DNA of 27,060 bases from Parvularia atlantis (lineage: Eukaryota; Opisthokonta; Rotosphaerida). The translations under genes were made by a program, and so were the position numbers. The stretch is taken from assembly GCA_943704415.1 (NCBI GenBank), contig CALSCO010000275.1, positions 1 through 27,060 on the forward strand, written 5' to 3'. Below are positions 9,914-26,173 of the stretch, piece after piece. Below the pieces are notes generated by a model that was not told where the DNA came from, searched no databases, and saw nothing but the letters and a program-made list of their open reading frames with translations. Each line of letters opens with the position of its first letter. Position 1 is the stretch's first letter.

Positions 9914-9949
9914 GGCGCGGTGCGCGGTGCGCGGTGCGCGGTGCGCGGC
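9914..9949. repeat. GCGCGGT heptamer tandem repeat
   Basis: About five head-to-tail copies of a seven-base unit (GCGCGGT) directly follow the CATC array. The 278-bp interval 9771-10048 shows no gene. It is the only space for eL32 promoter elements. Confidence 0.8.
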
Positions 9950-10048
9950 ATCGAGGGGGCGATTTGGGGGGTTCGCGTTGAGAGCGGCAGCCACACCTTT
10001 GCAGAAGAAAGAGGGCGTACGTGCACTTCACTTACGGCCACGTGGGCC

Positions 10049-11332
10049 TCACAGGCGCGCACCGGCCGTCTGGCCGCCGTCGTACCTTGCGCACGGGCGC
10101 GGTCAGCACGACGCACCACCCTGCGCGACACGCACGGGATGATCGCGCCCGACAGGTAGCCCGACGCCTTGCTGCTGAGGAACACGCCCAGGCCGCCCAT
10201 GTCGGTCTCGTTGCCAAAGCGGCCTGAGCGCGCTCCTCTGAGCTCCCGGCCCGTGCGCGAGCGCGCTGCCCGCACCCATCGGGATCATGCTCATCGCGAC
10301 TTCGCGCCGCGTCTCGTCGTCCGTGTAGTAGCGCGACATCTTGGACGGGAAGACGCCCTGCGAGCGCACATGCGTCAGGCCGCACTTCGTGCGGCGCGCT
10401 CGCACACCGGGCAGATTGCGTTGACGGCGATGCCTGTGCGCACAGCCGCGCCTAGTGAGCACGCGCGCACACCCGTCGCGCACGCACACGCACCACGCTC
10501 GGTCAGCTTGGCCGCGAGCTGCCGCGTCAGGTTGACGACGGCCGCCTTGGTGGACGAGTACGCGTAGGCGTTGTCGAAGCGCGACACGGCCAGGCCCGCG
10601 ATCGAGCTTACGTTGATGACGCGCGCGGGGTCATCGGGCTTCGCCGCGGCCTCGAGCATGGGCACGAAGCTGTCGTTCGCGTCACAACCTGCTTGCGGCA
10701 CATGGTGCAAACGCACGCGCGCGTCAAGTGGAAGATGGACGCGACGTTGACCGCCATCAGCCTGCCCCACGCCGCCTCCGGGTACGTCTGCGCCGCGCCG
10801 CGCTGCGTGAGCGGCTGCGCGATCGGCCCAGCGAGCCGCACGTCAAAGTCGTCGCCCCACGTGATGCCGGCGTTGTTGAACAGCACGTGCACCTTGCTCG
10901 TGTGCAGCGCCACCTGCTGCACGATCCGGCGGCACTCCTGGTCCGTGCCGACGTCGCCAGGGATGCTGCGCCAAATGGTCAGATCGGACGCGCGCGCGGA
11001 TGGGGCGGGCATCGCGCACGCGATCGCCGATCCGGCCGCGATCTTGTTGAGCGCGGCGACGGCTGCGCGATGGCTCGCTCAGCTGCGCGCGATTGGCGCG
11101 AGGCGGCCGTGTGCGTGTGCGCGCGCGCACCCTCGTTGAGCTCGTTCACCTTGCGCGCCGTGAGGAACACCGTGGCGCCGTTCGTGACGAGCGCCCTGGC
11201 GATCACTGCGCCGTCGCTCAGCGTGCACGCCATGCCCACATCGCGGCGCAGCGCACTCAGGCCGATGCCGCGCGAGCCGCCGGTGATGACGACGTGCTTG
11301 CCGCGGACGTCGAAGAGGTCGCGCAGGTCCAT
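10049..11332 (-). CDS. Short-chain dehydrogenase/reductase, RhlG-like
   Basis: This is an NAD(P)H-dependent SDR of about 263 residues in roughly ten exons. The Rossmann glycine motif is ITGGSRGIGL, the NAG motif is LFNNAGITWGDDF, the catalytic serine lies in VINVSSIAG, and the catalytic Tyr/Lys pair is YSSTK in YAYSSTKAAVVNLTRQLA. Later blocks (CPGVFPSKM, SIPMGRFG-like MSMIPMG/RFGNETDMGG, YLSGAIIP, YDGGQT) match the RhlG-like 3-oxoacyl-reductase subgroup. Its physiological substrate cannot be read from sequence. The last intron (10086-10135) has an AAG acceptor, which is the only one giving IIPYDGGQT and a stop. Divergent from the separase gene, with 63 bp between the start codons. Confidence 0.9.
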
Positions 11333-11395
11333 TGGTGGCAATCGATGGCTGTGTATGGCGCGATTAGCCACCCGGACGGCCGTTACACTTGAAGC

Positions 11396-14300
11396 ATGAC
11401 GCGCGGCGTGGCGGGCGGCGCCGACGGGTGGCGCCAGGCCGCGCGGGCGCTGGCGGAGCAGGCGCGCGTCCTCGTCAACGCTCGCAAGGCACGCGGCCCT
11501 GCCCTGCCCGTGTGCGTGGCCGGGCTCACGCTCGCGCCCGCCTCTCCCGCAGAACGACGAGGCCGCGGCCAAGCTCAGCGAGCTGCGCGCGCACCTCCGC
11601 GGCACCGCCGACAAGGAGAACGCGGCCGCGGCCGGCGCGCTCGTGCCACTGAGCAGCTGGACGGGCGCCCCGGCCGCGTCGCGCAAGCACGTCGCCGCGC
11701 TCGTCCTCGGCGCGTACCTCACCGCGCTCAAGCTGTGCAATGCCGGCGCCGCGCCAGCCGCCCTAGACGTGCGCGCACGTCCCTGTGCACGCGCACGCTG
11801 ACGCCGCACACGCGCACGACAGAACGCCGCCGCCCTCGCCGACACGGATGCACACGGCAACCTGGTAGACTGGCTCGACGTGCAGGTGCGCGAGGACCGC
11901 CCCACCGCGCTCGCCTTGGCCGAGAACCTCGTCAGCGGCCTCGCCCGCGCCGTCTACGTGGGCACGCGGGCCGGTGCGCGCGCACGCAGGTGCATCACAC
12001 GGTCGCGCAGTTGACCGTGTGTGCGCGGACGCAGGTGTGCCATCGTCCGCACTCCGTGCGTGTGCATCGATTCGCACCGCTGTAGACGCCGTCCGACGCC
12101 TGCTGCTGCCGGCGGACAACGAGGCCGCGCTGCGAGTGTGCGCGATGTGCCACCTGCTGTGCCTCGCGATCATGCTCGATGAGGGTGCGGCAACGCATGG
12201 AGCGGCAGACGCCTGCGACGCGCTGCGCTCGTGGACGACGACACGGACCGACACCGCCGTCGCGCCGACGCTGCTCATCTGCCTCCTGTGCCTGAAGCTG
12301 TCGCTGCGCCGCTTCGTGGCGGCCGAGCGTGGCGACCTCGCTGACTTTGCCGTGGCCGTGCACGACGTCGCCGTGGCCGATACGCAGCCGGCGGCCGACG
12401 TTGCCTCGTGTGCGTGCGCCGGCTCGTCGTTCCCGGCCGTGCTGACCGCTGCTGCGATCGGCAGCGCTGCACGACGTCGCACTGGCGATGCTCGGTGAGG
12501 GCCTGCGGCTGCACAATGACACTGCCGCCATGGGCCCGATGCTTGCACGGCTGGACGCGTTCGTGGCAGCTCACCCGGACGACTACACCGAGCCGGCTCT
12601 GACGTGCGCGCCGCATTGTGCTGCGTGCTTGGCACCGCGCTGAAGTGCACACGCGCGGCAGAACGCTGCACCACACGTGCGTCACGCACCTCAAGGCCGC
12701 GCGTCCGACGCACGCCGGTGCGACGCTCGCGCTCGCGCTCAAGCTGATTGCGCGCGGCAACACGGCCCACGCGAGCCTGCGGTGCGCATACATGCATCGC
12801 AGCCGCCACCCTAATGCAGCGCTGCGCAGCGTGCTCATGGAGATTGCCAAGGCCCTGCCGCACGACCCGCTCGACTCGAGTGGTGGCAGCGAGCCCCTAC
12901 TCGCCGTGCTGCGGTGCTGGCGAGCGACCATCTTCGCGCTGGCTGCGCACACCAAGGGCGCGGGCGACGAGGCTGGTGTCGTTGCGGCCGCCGAGGCGTG
13001 GCGGCAGCTGGACGCGCGGGCGCTGCGCCTGGACCGCGCGGTCGTGGACGAGGTCGTCACAGCAGTTGGTGCGCAGCCCTCAGTACCTCGCAAAAGCTCT
13101 CGTGACACACGTGACGCAGGCTCGCTCAGTGGACTGCTCGGGTGGCTGCAGAGGCATTGCGCGGTCGTCGTGCTCCTGAGACATGTGCTGCCGCTCTTCG
13201 CACGGCTGGGCGCTGCACCAGGTGCGGACCTTCCTGTCTCACACAAACCTCACGTACGCGTGCACGCACTCAGACGACCTCGCCGTGCTATACGGCGTGT
13301 GCTGCGCCTCAAGCGCTGCGCTCGGCATCGCCGCGACACCGGCGGCGAGCGCGTACCCTGCGGCGTCCGAGCGCGCGCGGCACATCGCGTCGCTGCTCGC
13401 GCACGCGTCCTCCTGGGGCATGCAGCTGCAGCCAGTGCTCGCCGTGGACGCCCTTCCTGCATCTGACGCGACCGCAAGCGTGCTCCTGCGCTCGTCCACG
13501 GCCGACAAGCTGCTGCGCGTCGCCCGCCTGCGCTCGGACGCCATCAAGCACCTGCAACAGGTGTGCTTCCGCTTCAATGCGCGTCGTTGCTTACTTGGAC
13601 TGCAGGGCCGCTATGTTGACGCCCTCGCATGCATGACCGAGTGCCTTGCGGCCGTGCACAGCAGTCTCTGCAGCCCGTGCTCGCTCGCGGCCGCGGGCTT
13701 GGTCGGCTGGATGCTGCTGCAGGTCGCGGCGGACACGCTGCGCGTCGCGGCGCAGGGCCACGGACTCGTGGGCGACCTGCAGCGCGGCGGCGGGCACCTG
13801 CAGTTTGGCCTGGACGTCGCGATGCGTGCCAGGGTCGACCTGCTGGCGCTGGACTTTGCGGCGCGCCTGCGCGAGGTTAGCCGCGCGCTCGGCCGCCCGG
13901 ACGTGCCCGCCGTTGCGGCGGTGCTCGACGACTGGCATGGGCGTGCTTCTGCGGACGGCGACCGGGCACTGCCGTCGGCGCTGCTCTGCTCGTTCGAGAG
14001 CCAGCACGCGCTGCGCAGCCCAGACGGCGACGACAAGGGCGCGGCAGACACGCTTGCGCTGGGACTGGATCTGGCGCGCGCATTGAACGAGCTTGCGGTT
14101 GACGGCGAGTCGGCCGTCTCAGTACTCCTGCAGGCCAAGCAGGGTGCGCGTCCAAGTCAGAGTTAAGAAGACGTGCCGTGCGGTGTGGACTGATCAGCTG
14201 TGCGGCGCAGCACTGCTCCTCGCCCGGCAAGGACGCGCTGCCGACGTGACTGCCGTGCTAGAGCCGATCGTCGCGCTCTGGGACCGCTGGTCGGGCGTGC

Positions 14301-16305
14301 CTGAGGTGCGTCAGCGTGGCAGCAACGCTGCGCGCCTTGCTGACCAGGGTACGCAGATCCAGCTCAGTGCGTTGGAGGCGCAGACGCTGTGCGTGCTCGC
14401 TGCACCAGCGGCGGTCGCGTCCAAGCCTGCAAGGGGACGCGGGCGTTCTGCTGTGACGGCCAAGCGCGCCCCACCGCCCGCGCGCCCGCTCGACATCGCC
14501 GCGCGGCTGTGGTGCCTATGGCGCTCGGCGCAGGCTGTGCTGTCGCCGCAGCAGGTCGCGCGCGTGAGCTGGGTGCTGGCGCGGCTGCTGCGCGCGGACG
14601 AGAGCGGCACGGCTGCACAGCTGATCGCGGCGAGCCAGGGCCTGGCGTTTGGCGTGGCACTGCGGCGGCAAATGCGCATGCGCCTGCAGCCCGCGGACCC
14701 GGGCGACGCCGCCCTCATTGCGCGCTACGCCGACGAGCTCCCGGCGGACGCGCGCCTTCCGTGGTCGCCGGCGGCTGACGCGGCCGATCTACTGTCGGAG
14801 GAGGTGACGGCGCTGCTGCCGCCGTCGTGGCGTGTGCTGGTCGTGCGCCTCGCACCGGACGAGACGGAGCTGGTGCGCCCGTGCCTCACGCCGGTCGCTC
14901 TTCTGATGCCGACCCGCACAAGGGCTTCACTGTGCTCGCGCACGGGTCGCAGCCGCGCGTTATTAGCGTCGCACTGGACGGAGCTGACGGCAACCAGCTC
15001 GCGACGTTCGTCGGTGAGCTGCAGCAGATCCTGGTACGGCGCGGCTGTTCTGGTGTTTCATGGGAAGACTGAGCGCACGCCAACATAGATCGCGTCGGAC
15101 GAGACGATCACACAGGCCAAGGACGTGGGCAGTGAGCGCGACGCGAAGAACCGCTGGTGGGCCGCTCGCACCACGCTCGATGAGCAGCTGTGCGGCCTGC
15201 TCGAGCGCGTGGAAGCCGCCTGGATGCCGCTCATCGCCGAGGTGCGCGCTGGTCGCTACGCGACGTTGTGGGCAAGATGCTGATCGCAGCCGCAGCACCT
15301 GGCGTACGACGACAGCGGTGACGAGCACACGGTGCTCGTGCTGGACCGCCGGGCGCAGAGTCTGCCGTGGGAGAGCCTGCCGTGCGTCGCATGATGCTCT
15401 CTCGCTTGACGCGTTCGTTACTTGACGCGGCAGCACGGCACAGAACGCTGCGCGCTCGCTCTGTGAGCCGCGTGCCGACGCTCGCGTTCCTGCGCGACCG
15501 CCTCGTCTGGACGCGCGAGGATGTGGCCTACACCGAGATCGACGCACGCAAGACGTACTTTGTGGTCAACCCGGGCGGCGACCTCGTCAACACCGAACGC
15601 ATGTTTGCCGACGCATTCCGGTGCGCGCAGGGCCCGATGCGTTGGCGCTGCTGACGGTGCGATGCGCAGTGCTGAGCCGTCGTGGGCTGGCGTCGCCGGC
15701 GAGGCACCGGCCGACTTTGCCCGGGCGCTGCGCGAGCACAAGCTGCTGATGTGCGCTGCCAGCCGTTTGCTCGCAACGCACCGACTGACAGGCCGCACGC
15801 AGCTACCTCGGGCACAACGCCGCGGAGACGCTCGCCAAGGCAGACGACATCCGCGCGCTGCCACGCTGCGCTGCGACGCTGCTGATCGGGTGCTCGAGCG
15901 GCCGCCTGGACGAGCCCGGCGAGACCGAGCCGACGGGCCACGTGCTCAACTTCCTGCTGGCGCGCAGTCCAGCCGTGGTCGCCAACCTGTGGAAGGTCAC
16001 CGACGGCGAGATCGACTGCTGGACGGCGCGCATGCTGCACGGCGCGGGCGTGCTGGCGCGCGACGTGGCTGAGGGTGCGGCGCTTGTGCGCGCCCGAACC
16101 CTCGCGCGTGAGCTCACATGTCGTTTGCACAGACAAGCAGAAGCGGCGCGCCGGTCGCAAGGCTGAGGCGGCGCGTCCGGCTCCGGCGGCGGGTGCTCCG
16201 TCGCTGTGCGCGGCGGTGGCTGCGGCGCGGGGCGTGTGCCAGCTGCCGTACCTGACGGGGGCGGCGCCGGTGGTGTACGGCGTGCCCGTGCGCGTGCGGC
16301 GGTGA
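11396..16305 (+). CDS. ESP1: Separase (cohesin-cleaving cysteine protease, clan CD)
   Basis: Separase cleaves the cohesin kleisin to release sister chromatids at anaphase. The spliced protein is about 1,300 residues. The N-terminal two thirds are poorly conserved and alpha-helical, rich in Ala and Leu. The C-terminal part is typical: SWRVLVVRLAPDE, RWWAARTTLDEQLCGLLERV, LDRRAQSLPWESLP, SVSRVPTLAFLRDRL, YFVVNPGGDL, IYLGHN with the catalytic His (about 15813), LLIGCSSGRL with the catalytic Cys (15891), and VVANLWKVTDGEID. The His-Cys spacing is 26 residues, as in human separase. The loop after the His reads GHNAAETL rather than the usual glycine-rich GHG(S/G)GxQY. The protein ends in a basic tail. 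About seventeen introns are inferred, the first GC-AG (11489-11552) and one with an AAG acceptor (14873-14922). The N-terminal exons are the least certain. Confidence 0.92.
11489..11552 (+). other. GC-AG intron in the separase gene
   Basis: The exon ends in AAG, the intron starts GCACGC, contains GCTCACGC and ends CGCAG. Splicing joins a 31-codon first exon in phase 0 to NDEAAAKLSELR. No GT donor in this interval preserves both frames. Family homology is weak here, so this case is less secure than the others. Confidence 0.65.
14873..14922 (+). other. Intron with AAG acceptor in the separase gene
   Basis: The GTGCG donor follows LAPDETEL. The acceptor CACAAG precedes GFTVLAHGSQPRV. There is no CAG at a position that keeps the frame. 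Confidence 0.7.
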
Positions 16306-16403
16306 AAGAGACTGTAAAAAGAGACGGGTGCACGCGCACTTTGCACACACAAAACTAGTCAAACGAAGGTAAGGGGGCGGGCGTCCAGCGCGCGCGCGGC
16401 AAC

Positions 16404-17388
16404 TCAGGCAAAGCCGCCGTACTGATCGACGACGACTGCGCGCGCGTGCGGTGCGTGCGTGTGAGCGGCGAGCATGCGCGCGCGGGGTGGCGGCGCACGG
16501 ATGTCGTCCTGCAGCCTGTACTCGTTCTGGACCAAGGGGCCGATGATGGCGCCGACGAGCTGGTGTGCGGCGGGTGCACGTGAGCGGTGCAGCGAGCGGG
16601 GGGCAGCAGTGCGCACGGCGAGGAAGCCTGCGAGTGAGTAGATGATGTAGGAGCTGTAGATGACGTAGGCGGTCTGTAGGTTGTTGCTGATGAAGAAGCT
16701 CGTGATGTACTCGCCAAAGCCGACCTGGAGCGTGGCAGCGTTCCAGGGCAAGACGCCGGCGTAGAGCAGGTTGAGGAAGAGGCAGAACAGGAACCAGAGG
16801 AAGCTGAAGATGCAGAACTGTGTGTGGTATGGTAAGTGCGCGAACGGGTGCGATAGGAGCGGTTGTGCGTGCAGAGGTGTGAGTGAAGAGCGACGTGCAG
16901 TGTGTGTGTTTGTGCAGAGAGCGGAGGAGCGGTGCAATGCAGAGCGGAGCAATGCAGAGCAATGCAGAGCAATGCAGAGCAATGCACTGCAGAGCAATGC
17001 AGGGCAATGCAGCGCCACAACCCGCACCAGCGCCGCTCTGCACCAGCACCGCCCCGCACAAGCAAGCACCACGACCCCCTCAACAAGCACGACCAGCAGG
17101 ACGCACCGAGGCCAACAGCCACTGGAGGCGGTATTTGATGCCCGCGAAGCCGGCGATGCAGGCGACGACCATGGCTATGGGAAGGCACGCCGGCAGCACC
17201 GCGCGGAAGTACGCCGCGAAGCCGATCTGCACCACGCAGAACGTCTGTCGGCCGCGGCGGGCGCAGCGGGTGAAGCGGTGAGCGCGCGGCATCACGGCGG
17301 GCCCGGGGCGGGGCCGTTCGCGCACCAGCTGCAGCGCAATGTTGACGATGAGCGCGACGACGAGCGCCTTTCCCTTGTCCACGGCCAT
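16404..17388 (-). CDS. Four-span membrane protein, NKAIN-like layout
   Basis: Exons 17326-17388, 17107-17244, 16617-16817, 16499-16559 and 16404-16435 splice to 164 residues with four hydrophobic segments: ALVVALIVNIALQLTF, LPIAMVVACIAGFAGI, IFSFLWFLFCLFLNLLYAGV and YIIYSLAGFLALVGAIIGPL. After span 2 comes IKYRLQWLL, and the C-terminus ends in QYGGFA. Order, spacing and these short motifs resemble the NKAIN family (Na/K-ATPase-interacting tetraspan proteins, with G-x-x-QYR-x-x-L after span 2 and a GGFDxYG-like end), but the likeness is modest. A different tetraspan family is possible. The 289-nt second intron holds a decamer repeat. The gene converges on separase (98 bp between stops) and diverges from INO80. 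Confidence 0.75.
16932..17011. repeat. Ten-base minisatellite (AGAGCAATGC unit) inside an intron
   Basis: About eight copies of AGAGCAATGC or close variants lie head to tail within the 289-nt intron (16818-17106) of the minus-strand membrane-protein gene. They account for most of its extra length. Confidence 0.88.
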
Positions 17389-17801
17389 GGCTCTTCGTTA
17401 CTGTGTCTGTGCGCCGTGTGCCGTGAGCGGTGTGCGAAGGCCGAGCAGACGGGGGGCAGCAAGGGCACAGAGCAGAGAGCAGAGGTGCGGTTCAGCGGCA
17501 GAGGCGGCCCCTGGCGACGATCGCGCCAATCACAGACGCCGTTGCTAGGGCGCAGCCGCCACGCCACGCCTGCCGCCTGGCTAGGCCGCCGCTGTTTCGG
17601 CGATGGACCCGGAGCGGTGCGGCGTCGCCTCTTGCTCTGTCCCGGCACTCACGCGCGCTGCACGGCACACGGCACACCGCACACGGCACACCGCACACCG
17701 CCGCACAGCCCGCTGCTTGGCCTCGACAAGCGCGCGTGTGCGTCGCGCAGCTGACCGCAGGACACAAGCCTGACCATGCGCACGCAGCACACGCCGGCAC
17801 C
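17389..17801. promoter_or_regulatory. Divergent intergenic region upstream of INO80 and the tetraspan gene
   Basis: This is the longest divergent gap in the window (413 bp). No gene is seen. A short array of CACGGCACACCG-like units lies near 17655-17705. No TATA-like box is evident. By position it must hold both promoters. Confidence 0.5.
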
Positions 17802-23056
<5,255 letters not shown>

Positions 23057-23088
23057 ACACGTTGTACAGCGGTGTGGGTGGGGCGCGA

Positions 23089-24823
23089 TCAGTCCCAGCC
23101 GGAGCCGACGCCGAGCCCGATTGCGTCGGCGGGCGCGGCCTGCGTGAGCGCGCTCCAGATGGGCGCGGCCTGGGCCTTTGGGCGGTCTGTGCGCGCGACC
23201 CGTGAGCAAGTGCCGTGGTTGCCGCAACGCGCCGCGCACCGGGGGCGGCCTCGATGACCTTGACGACGCCCGCGCGCTCATCTGCTGCCTTTATCGGCTG
23301 TGTCGGCTGCTGCGGCGGTGCATGCTCACGCGCGACCCTGCTCGACTGCGGCCTGGGCGGCCGCTCGCTCTTCGGCACAAACTCCTTGCGCGGCCGTGCG
23401 ACGGTGACCGGCGCTCGCTCGGCCGCGCTCGCCTGGAAGAATGTGTCAGCCTTGGCCAGCCGTGGCCGCTTGGCCGGCTCCTCGGCTGAACCTGGCGCAA
23501 CACGCGGCCGTTTTCTTGCGCCGCTGCCGCTGCTGCTCCAATCGTCGGCTGGCGGCCGCACAGGGACGGCAGGCTCGGCCTCGGACGCGGTGCGCGACGA
23601 CTCGTCCACCTCGCTGCCGCTGCCGCTCGCGCGCCCCTCGCGCTTGCGCCGCATGACCTCGCGCTTGAGCTTGCGCGCGAGGAAGGCCTGGTCAAAGCGC
23701 TCGCCGTCCAGCACGCGCAGGCTCGGCACGAGCGTCTTGATCTAACACGGGGCGAGTCAGCAAGCGTGCACACAGCCCGAGAGCGCGCACCTGCTGGCTG
23801 TACTCGTCCGTGGCGCAGACGTCGTTGCCCTTCAGGTTGAGGTTGGTCAGGCGCGGCAGATGAGCGACAACAGCGGCATCGCTGTGCAGCACTGTCAGGA
23901 GCCAGGCGCATCGCATGCACGCACAGACACACGCACGCCAAGTGCTGGATAAGGTTGCTGCCCGCGTCGAGCAGTTCGAGGCTGTGCGCCACCTGGGTCA
24001 GCCGATCTCAGCACCTCGTGACCCCGCGCGCGCCTCGTGTTGGCCTGCAGGTCGGCGGGCAGCGCGACGAGCTTGTTGTCGTTCAGGCGCAGCTCCTTCA
24101 GCTGGCGGCAGTGCGCGAGCGACGGCAGCGCGTGCAGGTTGTTGTGCGCGACCGAGAGCTGCAAGCACCAAGAGTGAGCGCTCTTGCCGGAGCCAGCGCA
24201 CACAGACGCACCTTGACGAGGTTGCGCAGTGTGGCGATGCCGCCGAGATCGTTGAGCCGGTTGTGCGAGAGCACTGCGCGCGGTCAGCCGGACACGAAGG
24301 CGGCGGCGGCGGCACCAGAGGCGGCGCACCGAGCGTGTTGAGCTGCGTCGCGCGGTTGAGGCCCTCGACCTTGGCGATCTGGTTGTGGCTGAGGACGAGG
24401 GCCTGCAGCGCGCACGCGGGCTCGGCGGGCAGGTGCGCGATGCGGCTGAGGCGGTTGTGACTGGCGTTGAGCACGGCGAGCGCGCCGAGCCGCTGCAGCC
24501 CGTCGAGCGACTCAAGCGCGTTGTGCGCGACGGCGAGCCACGTGAGCGCGCGATTATCGCCGAGCGGCGCCAGCGACGCGATTGCATTGTGCGACAGGTC
24601 CAGCCGCCGCAGGACGACGCACGGGCTGAGGTCGTCGATGGCTGGCACAGCGAGCGTGCGCATGAGCTTGATGGCCAGCACAGCAGCAGGCCGGCGCGCA
24701 CCCGTCAGACCCTGCCCAGACGCGTCCAGCCGCTCCAGCTCGCGCACATCGGTGCCGCCCGCCAGCGCCGCCGCGTCGGCCAGGCGCAGCACCTTGCGCG
24801 CCGCCGGCCCGTCGGACGCCGAA

Positions 24824-24854
<31 letters not shown>

Positions 24855-24870
24855 CACGTGGCCGCTCCAT
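23089..24870 (-). CDS. Leucine-rich-repeat protein, SDS22-like repeats with conserved C-terminal tail
   Basis: Eight exons (24702-24870, 24330-24641, 24212-24273, 24034-24158, 23937-23981, 23791-23881, 23240-23741 and 23089-23186) give 467 residues. After an alanine-rich start (a GCC repeat) come about ten LRRs of the short SDS22 type, for example LRRLDLSHNAIASL, LAVLNASHNRLSRI, LKELRLNDNKLVAL and LTNLNLKGNDV. An LRR cap follows (LVPSLRVLDGERFD). A charged linker has nuclear-type basic motifs (RKRPR, AKRPR). The last exon gives VVKVIE and, at the very end, LGVGSGWD, which looks like a conserved tail motif. LRR proteins of this sort act as scaffolds, and the partner is unknown. One intron is GC-AG (23982-24033) and one has a TAG acceptor. 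It is divergent from MAF1 with 100 bp between the start codons. Confidence 0.86.
23982..24033 (-). other. GC-AG intron in the LRR gene
   Basis: On the minus strand the exon ends in GAG, the intron starts GCGCGC, contains GCTGACCC and ends CACAG. Splicing restores the repeat register (LPADLQANT joined to SLELLDAGSN). No GT donor does so. Confidence 0.82.
24823..24851. repeat. GCC/GGC trinucleotide run encoding polyalanine
   Basis: About nine GCC codons on the minus strand encode an alanine run near residue 10 of the LRR protein. Confidence 0.85.
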
Positions 24871-24970
24871 CCGACTGTCACCAAACCACGTCACGTGACG
24901 GATCCTCCGCCATGTCGGCTGTTGGCGCGGTTCAATCGGGCGAATCTCCTTCAGTCGGCACGCAGAGCGC
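24871..24970. promoter_or_regulatory. 100-bp divergent promoter between the LRR gene and MAF1
   Basis: The two start codons face away from each other across 100 bp, so regulation must be shared or overlapping. No specific box is recognised. Confidence 0.5.
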
Positions 24971-26173
24971 ATGAAGTACCTGCAGGTGCCCGCGCTCGAG
25001 GCCGCCACGTCGGCACTGTCGCGCATCGACCTGCCCGACTCGTGCGTGCGCCGGATGGCTCTCCTCCTGCCACTGGGCTGACCTGCGCGCGCAGGCGCAT
25101 CAGCGGGCGCGTCGAGGCGTACTCGTGCAAGCCCGCGGGAGAGGACAAGAAGCTGTACAAGCACCTCGAGTTCAAGTTCACGTGCGCGAGCGCGCGGGCC
25201 GGGCGGCGCGCGGCCTGATCGGCGCTGATCCCGCGCGCACCGCAGCGACGACCTCGAGGACTACGGCGGCGCTGCCGACATGCCCATCGTCTCGCCCTTC
25301 GGCCCGCTCAACATGCAGGCCAGCCGCCGCACGCTCTACTACCTCATTGCCACGCTCAACGCTTCCTTCCCGGACTACGACTTTAGGCACGCGCGGCCGT
25401 GTGGCGCATGTCGCCTGGGCGGGCGGCTGAAGGTGGCGCTGCGCAGCAACGTCAAGCCCGAGCAGTTCAGCAAGCAGCAGCACCTGCCCATGGTCATCAA
25501 CTCGATCAACGTCTCGCTCGGCGCGGCGGGCCCGACCGTGAACGAGCTCGTGCGTGCCGCCCGTGGCCTGTCGCTCTTGCGGCTGATACATCCACGACGC
25601 ACGCACGCAGCTGCAGTCGCTGTGGCCGGCCATCGACGCGCAGATCCAGCTCAAGGAGTGGTGCGCGCTGCCGCTGGCTTGGCGTGCTCACTTACGCACA
25701 TACGCACGCAGCGACATCTACCTGTTCACGCCTGACGCCGACTCGGACCCGGCAGCAGAGACCGAGGGGAACATGTGCGTCACGGCCGCTGCTGCTGCTG
25801 TTGCAGGCATGCTCAACATCGCTCGCAGCTGGTCGATGTACTACTTCTTCTACAACCGAAAGCTCAAGCGGATGGTCTTCTTCACGTGCTGCGCCAACAG
25901 CGCGCTCGCATCGCGGCGGAGCACGCGCGGGCGGCACCGCAACGACGAGGAGGACGACGAGGAGGACGACGGGCTTGACATGGACCGCGACGACGACGGC
26001 GGTGACGTGGCCGAGTTGGACTTTATGAACGCCGACTTTGTCGACGGCGCGGCGGGCGGCGACGGCGGCGAGGCGGCGGGGCGCGTGCGGACCGGGTGCG
26101 TCTTGCGTCTGTTTGTGGTCGTCGTGCACGAGGGCTGACGTCGCGCAGGTGGGTGCCGTACGACCAGCTGTGA
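24971..26173 (+). CDS. MAF1: MAF1, repressor of RNA polymerase III
   Basis: MAF1 binds RNA polymerase III and blocks initiation under stress, downstream of TORC1 signalling. Exons 24971-25041, 25095-25181, 25246-25386, 25447-25549, 25611-25660, 25712-25774, 25829-26095 and 26149-26173 give 268 residues. Family blocks appear in order: MKYLQVPALEAATSAL, GRVEAYSCKPAGEDKKLYK, RRTLYYLIATLNASFPDYDF, LPMVINSINVSL, LWPAIDAQIQLKECDIYLF, DADSDP and WSMYYFFYNRKLKRMVFFTC. A long acidic tail of Asp and Glu follows, as in other MAF1 proteins. The third intron (25387-25446) is GC-AG. The last exon is uncertain: the chosen splice ends in WVPYDQL, while a donor 12 nt earlier would run on to a stop near 26199. 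Phosphosites cannot be assigned. Confidence 0.95.
25387..25446 (+). other. GC-AG intron in MAF1
   Basis: The exon ends TTTAG, the intron starts GCACGC and ends GCGCAG. Splicing gives PDYDFSNVKPEQFSK, matching the PDYDFS block of MAF1 proteins. No GT donor gives this frame. Confidence 0.85.

Noticed and set aside
8872-10275. Long minus-strand open frame across the glycosylase tail, eL32 and the SDR end
   Set aside because: It is a shadow frame of arginine- and proline-rich residues produced by high GC, overlapping three real genes.
10700-10727. A GC donor (GCGCGC) in the SDR gene before FVPMLEAA
   Set aside because: A GTGCG donor four bases later fits the frame and yields FHLTRAFVPMLEAA, typical of SDRs.
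12790-12825. An intron near the GTGCGCATAC site in separase
   Set aside because: The phases do not match on either side. The frame reads through and is kept as exon.
16932-17011. CRISPR-like regular repeats
   Set aside because: The units are contiguous ten-base copies without spacers, inside an intron of a eukaryotic gene.
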